Below, piece after piece: positions 1 to 10,364 of a stretch of DNA of 64,000 bases (position 1 is the stretch's first letter; each line of letters opens with the position of its first letter). Under the pieces are notes generated by a model, which was not told where the DNA came from, ran no database searches, and saw only the letters and a program-made list of their open reading frames with translations. This DNA comes from Loktanella sp. IMCC34160 (GTDB taxonomy: Bacteria > Pseudomonadota > Alphaproteobacteria > Rhodobacterales > Rhodobacteraceae). The stretch is from the NCBI RefSeq assembly GCF_004145845.1, contig NZ_SELP01000002.1, positions 310,001 to 374,000 of the forward strand, read 5' to 3'. A program made the translations under genes and the position numbers.

Positions 1-966
1 CAGCGACGACACCGAGGTGCCGTTCCAGATGTTCAGAATCGCCTGGGCGAACATCGGCGCGGTCGGAACGATGCGGATGTTGGGGCAGTTCTTCACCGGC
101 TCGGTCGGTTCGATCGAATCCGTGATGACCAGCGATTTCATCACCGATTTGGTGATCCGCTCGACCGCGGGGCCGGACAGAACGCCGTGGGTGATATAGC
201 TGTGCACTTCGGTCGCGCCATGTTCCATCAGAACCTCGGCGGCCTTGCACAGGGTGCCGGCGGTGTCGCAGATGTCATCGACGATGATGCATTTCTTGCC
301 GGACACATTACCGATCACGGTCATTTCGGCCACTTCGCCCGGCTTTTCGCGGCGCTTGTCGACGATCGACAGGGGCGCGCCGATCCGCTTGGCCAATTCG
401 CGGGCGCGGGCCACGCCGCCCACGTCGGGCGACACCACCATCACGTCCTGTAGCTGGCCTTTGAAGTGGTGCATGATGTCCAGCGCGAAGATGGGCGATG
501 CATAGAGGTTATCGACGGGAATATCGAAGAAGCCCTGAATCTGGGCGGCGTGCAGGTCCATCGTCAGAACCCGCTCGATGCCGGAGGTGACCATCATGTT
601 GGCAACCAGCTTGGCCGAGATCGGCGTGCGGGCCTTGGCGCGGCGGTCCTGACGGGCGTAACCGAAATATGGGATCACGGCGGTGATCCGGTCGGCCGAA
701 GACCGCCGCATCGTGTCGGCGATGATCAGCAGTTCCATCAGGTTGTCGTTGGCCGGGTTCGACGTGGGCTGGATGATGAACATGTCCTCGCCGCGGACGT
801 TCTCGTAGACCTCGACAAAGATTTCCTGGTCATTGAACCGTTCGACGCGCGCGTCCACCAGCCCCACGTTCATGCCCCGGTGCATGGACATGCGCCGCGC
901 CATCGCCTTGGCCAAGGGCAGGTTGGCGTTTCCGGAAATCAGTTTCGGTTCGGTCATGGTCGGCAT
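1..966 (-). CDS. prs: Ribose-phosphate pyrophosphokinase, C-terminus cut by window edge
   Basis: Makes PRPP from ribose 5-phosphate and ATP in the cytosol, feeding nucleotide, histidine and tryptophan synthesis. The reverse translation starts [19 protein letters not shown] and contains the PRPP-binding loop [10 protein letters not shown] (about 241-300) and the flexible-loop region ARQDRRAK. 322 codons lie in the window and the frame is still open at base 1 (it ends NGTSVSSL). The family is about 320-340 residues, so only a short C-terminal tail is missing. Two in-frame ATGs, at 966 and 957, are possible starts. Identification is firm. Confidence 0.97.
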   Translation of the reverse strand, partial: MPTMTEPKLISGNANLPLAKAMARRMSMHRGMNVGLVDARVERFNDQEIFVEVYENVRGEDMFIIQPTSNPANDNLMELLIIADTMRRSSADRITAVIPYFGYARQDRRAKARTPISAKLVANMMVTSGIERVLTMDLHAAQIQGFFDIPVDNLYASPIFALDIMHHFKGQLQDVMVVSPDVGGVARARELAKRIGAPLSIVDKRREKPGEVAEMTVIGNVSGKKCIIVDDICDTAGTLCKAAEVLMEHGATEVHSYITHGVLSGPAVERITKSVMKSLVITDSIEPTEPVKNCPNIRIVPTAPMFAQAILNIWNGTSVSSL

Positions 967-1084
967 GTCGATAGGGTCCCCAGGTTCTGCCTTCCGTCCC
1001 GGTTTGGTGACGGAATCGTGACGTTGACACCGCGTAGCACAGGGATACGGTCAGGCAAAGAAAACCTGAGCAGGGAGTGGGCAA

Positions 1085-1684
1085 ATGCCGCAGATTGATT
1101 ACTTTTTCACGACGATCTCGCCCTATACCTACCTTGCGGGTGACCGGCTGGAACAGATCGCGGCGGCCCATGGGGCAACGATCACCTACAAGCCGATGGA
1201 TATCGTGGGGCTGTATGCCCGGACCGGTGGCCAATTGCCCAAGGACCGGCATCCGAACCGTCAGGCCTATCGCCTGCAGGATCTGCGCCGGAGCGCGGCC
1301 AAGGCCGGGATGCCGCTGAACCTGCAACCGATGTTCTTTCCGACCAATGCCGCGCCGTCCTCCTATGCCATCATCGCCGCGCAGGCGGCGGGTGGGGGCG
1401 ACGTGGGGGCGCTGGTGCGCGCCTTCCTGCGGGCGGTCTGGGCCGAAGAGAAGGACATCAGCCAGGATGATGTGATCCGGGCCTGCCTGTCCGGGGCCGG
1501 GTTCGATCCGGGGCTTGCCGACAGCGGGCTATTGATGGGGGCGGAAACCTATGCCGCCAATCTGGAAGAGGCGGTCAATCGGGGCGTCTTCGGCGCGCCG
1601 TTCTACATCACCGACGGGGATGAACGGTTCTGGGGGCACGATCGGCTCGAACATCTCGACGATCATCTGGCGGGGCGGCTCTAA
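1085..1684 (+). CDS. 2-hydroxychromene-2-carboxylate isomerase family protein
   Basis: A 199-residue DsbA/kappa-GST fold protein. The characterised family member is a glutathione-dependent cis/trans isomerase of naphthalene degradation. In genomes without that pathway the substrate is unknown. Visible marks are the N-terminal SPYTY with Ser12 (the GSH-activating serine of the family), the HPNRQAYRL segment (56-64), the cis-proline motif GVFGAPFYI (167-175) and FWGHDRL (182-188). The gene starts 118 bp from divergent prs and is convergent with ltaE. No aromatic degradation genes are nearby, so the physiological role is open. Confidence 0.85.
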   Translation: MPQIDYFFTTISPYTYLAGDRLEQIAAAHGATITYKPMDIVGLYARTGGQLPKDRHPNRQAYRLQDLRRSAAKAGMPLNLQPMFFPTNAAPSSYAIIAAQAAGGGDVGALVRAFLRAVWAEEKDISQDDVIRACLSGAGFDPGLADSGLLMGAETYAANLEEAVNRGVFGAPFYITDGDERFWGHDRLEHLDDHLAGRL

Positions 1685-1724
1685 AGAGCGGCCCAGGCCG
1701 ACCCCTGCGCCAGAGGCTTGGCTG

Positions 1725-2777
1725 TTACCCCTGCGCGAGCAATTCCAGAAACCTGTCGGTTTCCGCCGGGTCCGCGCTCCAGTCCAGGACGAAACGACCC
1801 AAAAGCTGCTCCTCCGGGTCGCCGCTAAACGCGTCCCCGTCCCAGACATAGTAATGCACCCCGGCGCGCAGCATCTTGGCGTGCAGATGGCGCGGGAACC
1901 GGGCGAAGACGGTGTTCGCATCGGCCGGATGGGCGAGGGTCACCTCGGGGTGGGTGGCAAACCCGTCCGCCAGTCGCGCGGCGGCGGCATTGGCGGCGCG
2001 GGCACTGTTCAGCCACAGGTCGTCCTGCAAATAGGCCTGCATCTGTGCGGCCAGATAGCGGTGCTTGGAAAACAGATGGGCGCCCCGCTTGCGGCGCAAT
2101 TCGAATTCCCACGCCTTGGCCGGGTCAAAGAAGATGCAGGCCTCGACCCCAAGACAGCCGTTCTTGGTGCCGCCAAAGCTGACCGCGTCGATGCCGGCCT
2201 TCCACGTCATCTCGGCCGGGGTGCAGCCAAGGGCCACCAGCGCATTGGCAAACCGCGCCCCGTCCAGATGGGTCTTCAGGCCGAAATCGCGGGCGATACC
2301 GGTGATCGCGCGGATCTGGTCCAGCGAATAGACGGTGCCGCGTTCGGTCACCTGCGTGATCGACACCGGGCCGCGCTGCGGGCCATGGACGCCCCGGCTT
2401 TCCTCGGTGGCGATGGCGGCGCGCAGGGCCTCGGGGTCCATCCGGGCGTCCGTGTCGTCCACCAGCGTCAGCTTGGTGCCGCCGGTGAAGAACTCCGGCG
2501 CGTTGCATTCGTCTTCGTTGATATGGGCCATGGAGGTGCAGAACACCGTGTCCCAGGGGTTGGTCAGCGTGGCAAGGATCAGCGCATTCGCCGCCGTCCC
2601 GGTGCCCACCAGATAGACTGCGGCCTCGGGCGCCTCGAATATGTCACGGATGCGGGCCTGCACGGCTTCTGTCACGCTGTCGGTGCCATAGCCGCCGGCA
2701 TAGCCCGCATTGGCGGCGATCAGCGCCTCAAGCACTTGCGGATGGGCCGGGCCCGCATTGTCGGATGCAAATTCCAT
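1725..2777 (-). CDS. ltaE: Low-specificity L-threonine aldolase
   Basis: PLP-dependent cleavage of L-threonine or allo-threonine to glycine and acetaldehyde. At 350 residues it has the usual family length. It shows LDGAR (171-175), with the PLP-contacting aspartate, and the Schiff-base lysine Lys205 in SFGGTKNG. The ATG lies one base after the UPF0260 stop codon (TAA A ATG), so the two are translationally coupled in a ribF / UPF0260 / ltaE operon. Symbol and function are by family match. Confidence 0.93.
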   Translation of the reverse strand: MEFASDNAGPAHPQVLEALIAANAGYAGGYGTDSVTEAVQARIRDIFEAPEAAVYLVGTGTAANALILATLTNPWDTVFCTSMAHINEDECNAPEFFTGGTKLTLVDDTDARMDPEALRAAIATEESRGVHGPQRGPVSITQVTERGTVYSLDQIRAITGIARDFGLKTHLDGARFANALVALGCTPAEMTWKAGIDAVSFGGTKNGCLGVEACIFFDPAKAWEFELRRKRGAHLFSKHRYLAAQMQAYLQDDLWLNSARAANAAAARLADGFATHPEVTLAHPADANTVFARFPRHLHAKMLRAGVHYYVWDGDAFSGDPEEQLLGRFVLDWSADPAETDRFLELLAQG

Positions 2778-2778
2778 T

Positions 2779-3249
2779 TTAGAGCGGCTCCTCGATCAGG
2801 TGGTCTTCCCAGTCTTCCTCGGCCACCTCGTATTCGGGCACGGTGATGCCCTGCACCGACACACCCGCCGCATGGACGGAGGCCGGGTCGCCGGAAATCA
2901 GCGGGTGCCAGTGAAACAGGTCGCGGCCTTCGTGGACCAGCCGGTAGGCGCAGGTCTGGGGCAACCAATACAGGTTGTCGATGATGGTCTTTGGGGTCAG
3001 GACGATGCATTCCGGCACGAACTGATGCCGGATGTCGTATTGGCTGCACAGGCAGCTGTCATCGTCCAGAAGGCGGCAGGCGACGCGGGTCAGCACGACC
3101 TCGCCGGTCTCTTCATCCTCCAGCTTGTTCAGGCAGCATTTGCCGCAGCCGTCACACAGCGCCTCCCATTCGTCCTTGGTCATCTTGGACATGGGGACGT
3201 TGGCCCAGAACCGGGGGCGCAGCCCGTCGCGCGCGGGTCCGTCAGACAT
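2779..3249 (-). CDS. UPF0260 (YcgN-type) cysteine-cluster protein
   Basis: A 156-residue member of UPF0260, part of the YkgJ-like family of putative Zn/Fe-binding proteins. The cysteine cluster CDGCGKCC (Cys32, 35, 38, 39) is followed by further cysteines near 58, 66 and 68 and in PECIVL and TCAYR, as expected for a metal site. The biochemical function is unknown. It overlaps the 3' end of ribF by 8 bases and abuts ltaE, so it is the middle gene of a three-gene operon. Confidence 0.88.
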   Translation of the reverse strand: MSDGPARDGLRPRFWANVPMSKMTKDEWEALCDGCGKCCLNKLEDEETGEVVLTRVACRLLDDDSCLCSQYDIRHQFVPECIVLTPKTIIDNLYWLPQTCAYRLVHEGRDLFHWHPLISGDPASVHAAGVSVQGITVPEYEVAEEDWEDHLIEEPL

Positions 3250-4192
3250 CGGCCAGGATCTTTCGGGCGCGGGCGCAATCGGCGTCCATCTGGGTGATCA
3301 GCGCCTCAAGGCTGTCGAACTTTTCTTCCGGGCGCAGGTAGTCGATCAGGGCGACAGACAGGTCTTCGCCGTAAAGATCGCCCTTGAAGTCGAACAGGAA
3401 GGTTTCGCAGTTGGGGTGGTTCTCGCCAAAGGTCGGCCGCACCCCGATCGACGCGGCCCCGTCATAGCTGCCCGCATGTGGGCCGGTCAGCACATCGACC
3501 TTCACCGCGTAGACGCCAAAGTGGGGCGGGTGCAGCCCGGCGATGGACATGTTCGCGGTCGGATAGCCAAGGTCGCGGCCCCGCTGGTCGCCTCGGATCA
3601 CCGCCCCGTCGATCCGGTGCCAATGGCCCAGCATTGCCGCCGCGTCGCGCGGGCGGCCCTCGCCAAGCGCCTGCCGTATCGCGGTCGAGGAGACCTCTCC
3701 GGTGCCGACCTCGACCAGGGGCAGGACGGTGACGCCAAAGCCCATCTCGGCCCCGAAAGCCCGCAGCATCCCGGCGTCTCCGGCGCGGTTCTTGCCGAAA
3801 AAGAAATCCTCGCCCACGACGACATGGCGCAGGCCCAGTCGGTCGGACAGGATGGTCCGCGCGAAGTCCTCGGGCGTCAGCGAGGCAAGCGTGTCGTTAA
3901 AGGTAATCTCGAACAGCAGGTCGATGCCGATCTTCGCCATCCGGTGCGCCTTGGCTTCGGCGCTCATCAGGCGGAAGGGGGGCATGTCGATGCCCTTGAC
4001 GCTGGCAAAATATTCACGCGGGTGGGGTTCAAACGTCATGACGGCCAGCGGCGCGCCCAGTTCGTCGGCCACGGCGCGGGTCGCGTCGATCACCGCCCGG
4101 TGGCCCAGATGGACCCCGTCGAAATTGCCGATGGCCGCGACCGCGCCGCGATTGGCGGGATCAATGAAGAGGGTGTCACGAAGAATACGCAT
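3242..4192 (-). CDS. ribF: Bifunctional riboflavin kinase / FAD synthetase
   Basis: Converts riboflavin to FMN and then FAD. The 316-residue protein has the nucleotidyltransferase motif GNFDGVHLGH (22-31), the EVSST-AIR segment (166-173) and the kinase motif GYPTAN (209-214). The frame is open much further upstream to 4537, but that stretch is the complement of the cobalamin riboswitch, and the family begins at MRILRDTLFID, so I place the start at 4192. It is divergent from the riboswitch-controlled gbcAB genes and first in an operon with the UPF0260 gene and ltaE. Confidence 0.95.
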   Translation of the reverse strand: MRILRDTLFIDPANRGAVAAIGNFDGVHLGHRAVIDATRAVADELGAPLAVMTFEPHPREYFASVKGIDMPPFRLMSAEAKAHRMAKIGIDLLFEITFNDTLASLTPEDFARTILSDRLGLRHVVVGEDFFFGKNRAGDAGMLRAFGAEMGFGVTVLPLVEVGTGEVSSTAIRQALGEGRPRDAAAMLGHWHRIDGAVIRGDQRGRDLGYPTANMSIAGLHPPHFGVYAVKVDVLTGPHAGSYDGAASIGVRPTFGENHPNCETFLFDFKGDLYGEDLSVALIDYLRPEEKFDSLEALITQMDADCARARKILADV

Positions 4193-4359
4193 GACCGCTT
4201 GGGTAGCCGCATGACGCGGAGGGCGCAAGACGGCCCGTGCCCCGGTATGCCAAGGAATGCATTCGCGGCGCGAAAGCAGGCTAATTTCGCCCATGTCTTT
4301 TCCCCGTTCCGGCTGGTCGCAAACAAGACGCACGCGCGGCGAATCCGGGAGTAGCAAGC

Positions 4360-4530
4360 AAACAGAGGTGCCGCCGTGAGGCGGAGAATTGGGAAGCCGG
4401 TGAAAGGCCGGCACTGCCCCCGCAACGGTAGGGACGGGAAGGTCATGACGGATACCACTGGGTCGCCCCCGGGAAGGTGTCATGACCGGGCCGACGGGCC
4501 CCGTCCAAGTCCGGAAACCAGCCTCTGAAA
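4360..4530 (+). promoter_or_regulatory. Cobalamin (B12) riboswitch
   Basis: All conserved blocks of the cobalamin aptamer appear in order on the + strand: GAGGTGCC (4365-4372), GGGAAGCCGGTGAAAGGCCGG, the core CTGCCCCCGCAAC with GGTA, and the B12-box equivalent AAGTCCGGAAACCAGCCTC ending near 4525. The region just downstream can form two hairpins: a GCGG...CAGG/CCTGCCGC stem followed by TTTCCCTT (about 4557-4592), and GCCGC/GCGGC immediately before the ribosome binding site of the next gene. Either could be the expression platform. It faces the Rieske oxygenase at 4641, with no other gene between them. Confidence 0.93.
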
Positions 4531-4607
4531 ACGTCAACCGCGGGCGGCGGTCTTGGGCGGCTGGTCAGGTTTTGCCTGCCGCTTTCCCTTGTCCGCCAAA
4601 CGCTTAA

Positions 4608-5876
<1,269 letters not shown>

Positions 5877-5878
5877 AC

Positions 5879-6964
5879 ATGGGACTTCAAGCAAATTTTA
5901 CCGCCCTTGAGGAAGCGGCCATCTGGTCCGACAGCGAACCGCTGGAATGCGTGACCGTGGTGCCCGAGGCCCCCAATACTGCCACCTTCAGCTTTCGCGC
6001 CGCCTCTGGCGCGACCTTCCGGTTCCGGCCCGGTCAGTTCCTGACGCTGGAGTTGCCGGTGCCGGGGGAAACGATCTGGCGCACCTATACAATCTCGTCC
6101 TCGCCGTCGCGGCCGCTGTCGATCTCGGTCACGGTCAAGGCGCAGGAGGGCAGCATCGGCACCCGCTGGATGCTGGACCATCTGCGGCCGGGGATGCGGA
6201 TCAAGGCCAGCGGTCCGGCGGGCATCTTCACCTTGCCGCAGCCGCCTGAAGGGAAATACCTGTTCATCTCGGCCGGGTCGGGGATCACCCCCAGCCTGTC
6301 GATGACCCAATACCTGTTCGACCGGGGGCAGTCGCCGGATATCTGCGTGGTCAACTGCGCCCGCAGCCCGTCCGAGATCATCGCCCGCCGCCAGTTCGAG
6401 CACATGGCCGCCCGGGTTCCGGGGATCAAGATCCATTGGGTCGTGGAACAGGACGACCCCTATGGCGTCTGGACCGGCTATCGGGGCCGTCTGACCCAGA
6501 TCATGCTGGGGATGATGGCGCAGGATTACATGGACCGCGATGTCTATTGCTGCGGGCCAGAGCCGTTCATGCAGGCCGTGCGCGAAATGCTGATCGGCCT
6601 TGGCTATGACATGAGCCGCTACAATCAGGAAAGTTTCCAGGCCCCGGTCGAGGAAGCGGCTGACGCCCCGGAACTCGACGACGTGATCCCCGAGGCGGAC
6701 GCCCTTGCCGAGGTGATGTTCAGCCTGTCGGGCAAATCCGCCACCTGCCGGGAAACCGATACGGTGTTGTCCGTGGCCAAGGCGGCGGGGTTGAACATTC
6801 CGTCTGGCTGCACCTTCGGCATCTGCGGCACCTGCAAGGTCCGCAAGACCGAGGGCGAGGTGGTCATGGTCCACAACGGCGGCATTTCGGACGATGACAT
6901 CGAGGCGGGTTATATCCTTGCCTGCTGTTCGAAACCGCAGGGCCGGGTCGCCATCGACGTCTGA
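5879..6964 (+). CDS. gbcB: Ferredoxin reductase subunit, GbcB-like (FAD / NAD / C-terminal 2Fe-2S)
   Basis: A 361-residue electron-transfer partner of the preceding Rieske oxygenase. The order is an FNR-type FAD domain (RTYTISSS, 68-75), an NAD(P)-binding domain (SAGSGITP, CCGPEPFM) and a C-terminal plant-type 2Fe-2S domain with Cys311, Cys316, Cys319 and a fourth cysteine at 349 or 350. It starts 2 bases after the gbcA stop, so it is cotranscribed and under the same riboswitch. The domain order matches GbcB-type hybrid reductases. The physiological substrate assignment follows that of the oxygenase. Confidence 0.87.
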   Translation: MGLQANFTALEEAAIWSDSEPLECVTVVPEAPNTATFSFRAASGATFRFRPGQFLTLELPVPGETIWRTYTISSSPSRPLSISVTVKAQEGSIGTRWMLDHLRPGMRIKASGPAGIFTLPQPPEGKYLFISAGSGITPSLSMTQYLFDRGQSPDICVVNCARSPSEIIARRQFEHMAARVPGIKIHWVVEQDDPYGVWTGYRGRLTQIMLGMMAQDYMDRDVYCCGPEPFMQAVREMLIGLGYDMSRYNQESFQAPVEEAADAPELDDVIPEADALAEVMFSLSGKSATCRETDTVLSVAKAAGLNIPSGCTFGICGTCKVRKTEGEVVMVHNGGISDDDIEAGYILACCSKPQGRVAIDV

Positions 6965-7062
6965 CCCCGGATCGGGCCGCACCCTGCGACGCGGGGTGCG
7001 GCGCCCATCGCCCGCTGGGGGCATCCGTTGACAAGGGCGGTCCGATTGCCGCTAATCCCGGC

Positions 7063-7419
7063 ATGAAGGTTTTACGGTTTCTGTTGCGTCTTGTCGGGGT
7101 GGCCCTGTTTCTGGGCGGGCTCTATGTCACTTTGTTTTTCGGGTTGGCGCTGTCGCAACTGAATGGCCATTCCCCAAGTGTTGGTGAAATGGCGTTCATG
7201 GCGATCATGGCGCTTGGTATCGTAGGGCCACTGATGGTTCTGGGGGTGCATCTTGCCTATTGGCGGTGGCGCAGGCCACGGCGGTCGGACGTGGCGTTTC
7301 ACGTCCTTGTCTGGCTTCTGACCATTCCGGGGCTGACCTACTTGCCGCTGTTCGCGCTGATCTCCGCAGCCCTATCTTCGATTTTCATCGCAGTCGGGCG
7401 GGGGGAACCAAGGGCCTAG
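7063..7419 (+). CDS. Small hypothetical membrane protein
   Basis: 118 residues, not recognised. Three hydrophobic stretches (about 7-30, 42-67 and 80-110) suggest a three-helix inner-membrane protein. A basic WRWRRPRR segment follows the second, which suggests a cytoplasmic loop. It lies 98 bp after gbcB and converges with the MaoC gene. The ribosome binding site is poor. Coding status rests on the clean hydrophobicity pattern and the absence of a competing frame. Confidence 0.55.
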   Translation: MKVLRFLLRLVGVALFLGGLYVTLFFGLALSQLNGHSPSVGEMAFMAIMALGIVGPLMVLGVHLAYWRWRRPRRSDVAFHVLVWLLTIPGLTYLPLFALISAALSSIFIAVGRGEPRA

Positions 7420-7463
7420 CGGCACCCGCAGGCGCGTTTGGCCCGGTCAAGCTTCGTCACAAC

Positions 7464-7919
7464 TCAGTCGAACTTGCGGCTGGGAGCCAACACGGTCGCT
7501 TCGCCAATCAGGACCTTCTTGCCGTTCACCAGACAGCGGGTATCCATCGTCACCCGCCGCTTGGAATGGTCGATGCCGGTCACTTCGACCTCGGCCAGAA
7601 CCATGTCGCCGGGCCGGACGGGGCCAAGGAATTTCAGGCTTTGGCCCAGATAGACCGTGCCATGCCCCGGAAGCTGTTCCCCGATCACCGCAGATACCAG
7701 CCCGGCGGTCAGCATCCCATGGGCGATCCGGCCTTCAAAGATGGTGTCCTGCGCATAATCGTCGTCCAGATGCACCGGGTTCCGGTCGGTCGATACTTCG
7801 GCGAACAACTCGATATCGCGGTCGGTCACCACTTTGCGCAGCGACCGCACCATGCCGATTTCAATGTCTTCGATGCAGATCGTCCCGCGGGGGGCATTGT
7901 CCAGCATGTCGCGCTCCAT
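7464..7919 (-). CDS. MaoC-family dehydratase ((R)-enoyl-CoA hydratase type)
   Basis: 151-residue hot-dog-fold protein. The hydratase signature is clear: S-T-D-R-N-P-V-H with Asp45 and His50 as the catalytic pair, then YAQDTIFEGRIAHGML (55-70). Family members hydrate trans-2-enoyl-CoA to (R)-3-hydroxyacyl-CoA, often linking beta-oxidation to polyhydroxyalkanoate synthesis. An internal ATG at 7907 (MLDNAP) has GGAGCG six bases upstream and may be the true start. No pha or fad genes are in the window, so the pathway is inferred only from the family. Confidence 0.85.
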   Translation of the reverse strand: MERDMLDNAPRGTICIEDIEIGMVRSLRKVVTDRDIELFAEVSTDRNPVHLDDDYAQDTIFEGRIAHGMLTAGLVSAVIGEQLPGHGTVYLGQSLKFLGPVRPGDMVLAEVEVTGIDHSKRRVTMDTRCLVNGKKVLIGEATVLAPSRKFD

Positions 7920-8062
7920 CAGGTAACAATTAGTCCAGTTCGTATCCGATTTTGAAACTTAATTACTTTGCAACTGCAGAAAGATCAAGGGGGATTCGGT
8001 TCGGGCAGCCGGAAATGATCCACCCCCAATGGGGGCGGATGACGGGGGCGATGTCAGGAAAA

Positions 8063-8935
8063 TCAGCGCAGGAAGCCGATGGCGTAAGTTGGTGTTACCT
8101 GTTCCGCCGCGACCAGATCGTCCAGCGCGGCCGGGTCAGGCTGGTCCGTTGTCTTGGTCTCTGCCGCGGCAAGGCCGCCGGTGATGAACAGGCTGTCGAT
8201 GTCTTCGCCCTGCGCGCCAAGGATATCGGTGCGAATGCCGTCGCCGATGGCGATGATCCGGGGGTCAGAAACCGCCCCGTCCAAGGCGGCATAGCGGCGG
8301 CGCGCGAGGTCATAAATCGGCGGGTGCGGCTTGCCGAAATACAGGCTCTCTCCCCCCATTTCTGTATAGAGGCGCGCCAATGCCCCGGCGCACCATTCAC
8401 GGGATTCGCCCCGGTCGACTACGATATCAGGGTTGGCGCAGAGAAGTTTCATGCCCTTGGTCTTGGCATAAAGGAACTCGGGCCGGTTGACGTCCGGGTC
8501 GGCGTGCGGGTCGAAAGGGCCGCAACAGACGATGCCCTCTGCCTCGTCCAACGGAACCTTACGCACCGGGACCGGGTTGTCGATGATCGCCAACGGCTCG
8601 AAAAAGCTTTCGTCATGCGCCTCGCCCATGAACCAGACCTTTTCACCAACCGCCCCCCGGAACATGGCCGCGCGGGCGCTGTCGCCGCTGGTGGCGATGC
8701 TGTCCCAGGCGTCGTCTGGAATCCCCAGACGGTCGATCTGGACGGCGACGGGGCCACGGGCGCGGGGGGCGTTGGTCACCAGAACCACTTTGCCGCCACG
8801 GGCGCGGAACCCCTGCATCGCCGCGACGGCGTCGGGGAAGGCGCGCAGCCCGTTGTGCATACAGCCCCAAAGGTCCACGAAAGCCACGTCGTATTGGTCC
8901 GAAATCTCGGCGAAGGTCTGGATAATGCGGGTCAT
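8063..8935 (-). CDS. HAD-superfamily phosphatase, TIGR01459 type
   Basis: 290 residues starting at MTRIIQTF, preceded by AAGGAC. HAD motif I is degenerate-looking but in place (DLWGCMHNG, Asp21). Motif II is VLVTNAPR, and the C-terminal part has KPHPPIYD and GDGIRTDILGA, as in NagD/4-nitrophenylphosphatase-like class IIA enzymes. The substrate is unknown. A GC-rich hairpin (about 8020-8038) lies just past its 3' end and could terminate transcription. It is divergent from the M29 peptidase gene. Confidence 0.85.
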   Translation of the reverse strand: MTRIIQTFAEISDQYDVAFVDLWGCMHNGLRAFPDAVAAMQGFRARGGKVVLVTNAPRARGPVAVQIDRLGIPDDAWDSIATSGDSARAAMFRGAVGEKVWFMGEAHDESFFEPLAIIDNPVPVRKVPLDEAEGIVCCGPFDPHADPDVNRPEFLYAKTKGMKLLCANPDIVVDRGESREWCAGALARLYTEMGGESLYFGKPHPPIYDLARRRYAALDGAVSDPRIIAIGDGIRTDILGAQGEDIDSLFITGGLAAAETKTTDQPDPAALDDLVAAEQVTPTYAIGFLR

Positions 8936-9053
8936 GGGCCTGTCCTTGTTCGTTCGCCCCGTTCCTAGCACGTCACGTCAACCGGGGCGAGGGGCTGGAC
9001 GCCGTCCGCTGGGCGCGTAGTATCCGCCGGAACCTGAACCAGTGAGGCTGTGC

Positions 9054-10301
9054 ATGACCGACGAATCCCTTCCCTTTGACGTAACCCGTCTGGACAAACT
9101 GGCCGAGGTTGCCGTGAAGGTCGGCCTGCAATTGCAGCCCGGTCAGGATCTGGTGATGACGGCCCCGGTCGAAGCATTGCCGCTGGTGCGCCGGATCGCG
9201 GCGGCGGCCTATCGGGCGGGGGCGGGCGTGGTGACGCCGATCCTGTCGGATGAGGGCGTGACGCTGGCCAAGTTCAACAACGCAAGCGACGAGGCCTTCG
9301 ACCGCGCGCCGGACTGGCTTTATGCCGGGATGGCCGAGGCATTCGCCAATAATGCCGCGCGTCTGGCGATTTCGGCGGACAACCCGATGCTGCTGAAAGG
9401 GCAGGACCCCGAGAAAGTGGCCCGCGCGGGCAAGGCCAATTCGATGGCCTATCGCCCGGCGCTGCAAAAGATTGCCAATTTCGACATCAACTGGAACATC
9501 GTGTCCTATCCCGGCAAGGCCTGGGCGAAACAGGTCTTCCCGGACCTGCCGGAAACCGAGGCCGTTGCGGCACTGGCCAAGGCCCTGTTCGCGGCCAGCC
9601 GCGTTGACCGCGACGATCCCATCGCCGAATGGGAGGCCCATAACGCCCGCCTGAAGGCCCGCACCGAATGGCTGAATGATCAGGCGTTTTCGGCCCTGCA
9701 TTTCACCGGAGGCGGCACCGACCTGACCGTTGGCATGGCGGATGGTCATGCGTGGAAGGGTGGCGCGTCCAAGGCCAAGAACGGCATCACCTGCAACCCG
9801 AACATCCCCACAGAAGAGGTGTTCTCGACGCCCCATGCCCAGCGGGTCGACGGGGTCGCCAAGGCATCGAAGCCGCTGGTGCATCAGGGCACGCTGATTT
9901 CCGATATCTCGGTTCGCTTCGAAGGCGGTCGCATCGTCGAGGCCACGGCGAGCGAGGGCGAGGCGGTGTTCCGCAAGCTGATCGAAACCGACGAGGGCGC
10001 GGCGCGTCTGGGAGAGGTGGCGCTGGTGCCCCATTCCTCGCCCATTTCGCAATCGGGCCTGCTGTTCTTCAATACGCTCTATGATGAAAACGCCGCCTGC
10101 CATATCGCGCAGGGGCAGTGCTATTCCGATTGCTTCAAGGACGAGATCGCCAGCAACCCCGAGGCGGTGACCGCCGGGGGCGGCAACACCAGCCTCATCC
10201 ACGTCGACTGGATGATCGGCGGGCCCGAGACCGACATCGACGGGATCAAGCCCGATGGCACCCGCGTGCCGGTGTTCCGCAAGGGCGAATGGGCGCAGTA
10301 G
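9054..10301 (+). CDS. M29-family aminopeptidase
   Basis: 415-residue metallo-aminopeptidase of the AmpS / thermophilic aminopeptidase family, a cytosolic two-metal enzyme that removes N-terminal residues. The C-terminal part shows the family arrangement FNTLYDENAACHIAQGQ followed by SLIHVDWMIG, carrying the His, Tyr, His and Asp metal and catalytic residues. I use the ATG at 9054 (MTDESLPFD), which has GTGAGG upstream, rather than a GTG at 9042. It is followed 63 bp later by the PhnA gene. Confidence 0.92.
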   Translation: MTDESLPFDVTRLDKLAEVAVKVGLQLQPGQDLVMTAPVEALPLVRRIAAAAYRAGAGVVTPILSDEGVTLAKFNNASDEAFDRAPDWLYAGMAEAFANNAARLAISADNPMLLKGQDPEKVARAGKANSMAYRPALQKIANFDINWNIVSYPGKAWAKQVFPDLPETEAVAALAKALFAASRVDRDDPIAEWEAHNARLKARTEWLNDQAFSALHFTGGGTDLTVGMADGHAWKGGASKAKNGITCNPNIPTEEVFSTPHAQRVDGVAKASKPLVHQGTLISDISVRFEGGRIVEATASEGEAVFRKLIETDEGAARLGEVALVPHSSPISQSGLLFFNTLYDENAACHIAQGQCYSDCFKDEIASNPEAVTAGGGNTSLIHVDWMIGGPETDIDGIKPDGTRVPVFRKGEWAQ

Positions 10302-10364
10302 GGGCTTTGACTGGACTTTCGGGCCTGTGCTGCTAGAGCGGGGCAAGCCCGAAAGGAAAGATCA

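Noticed and set aside
3242-4537. 431-residue version of ribF
   Set aside because: The extra N-terminal part is the complement of the cobalamin riboswitch and upstream leader; the conserved protein starts at MRILRDTLF.
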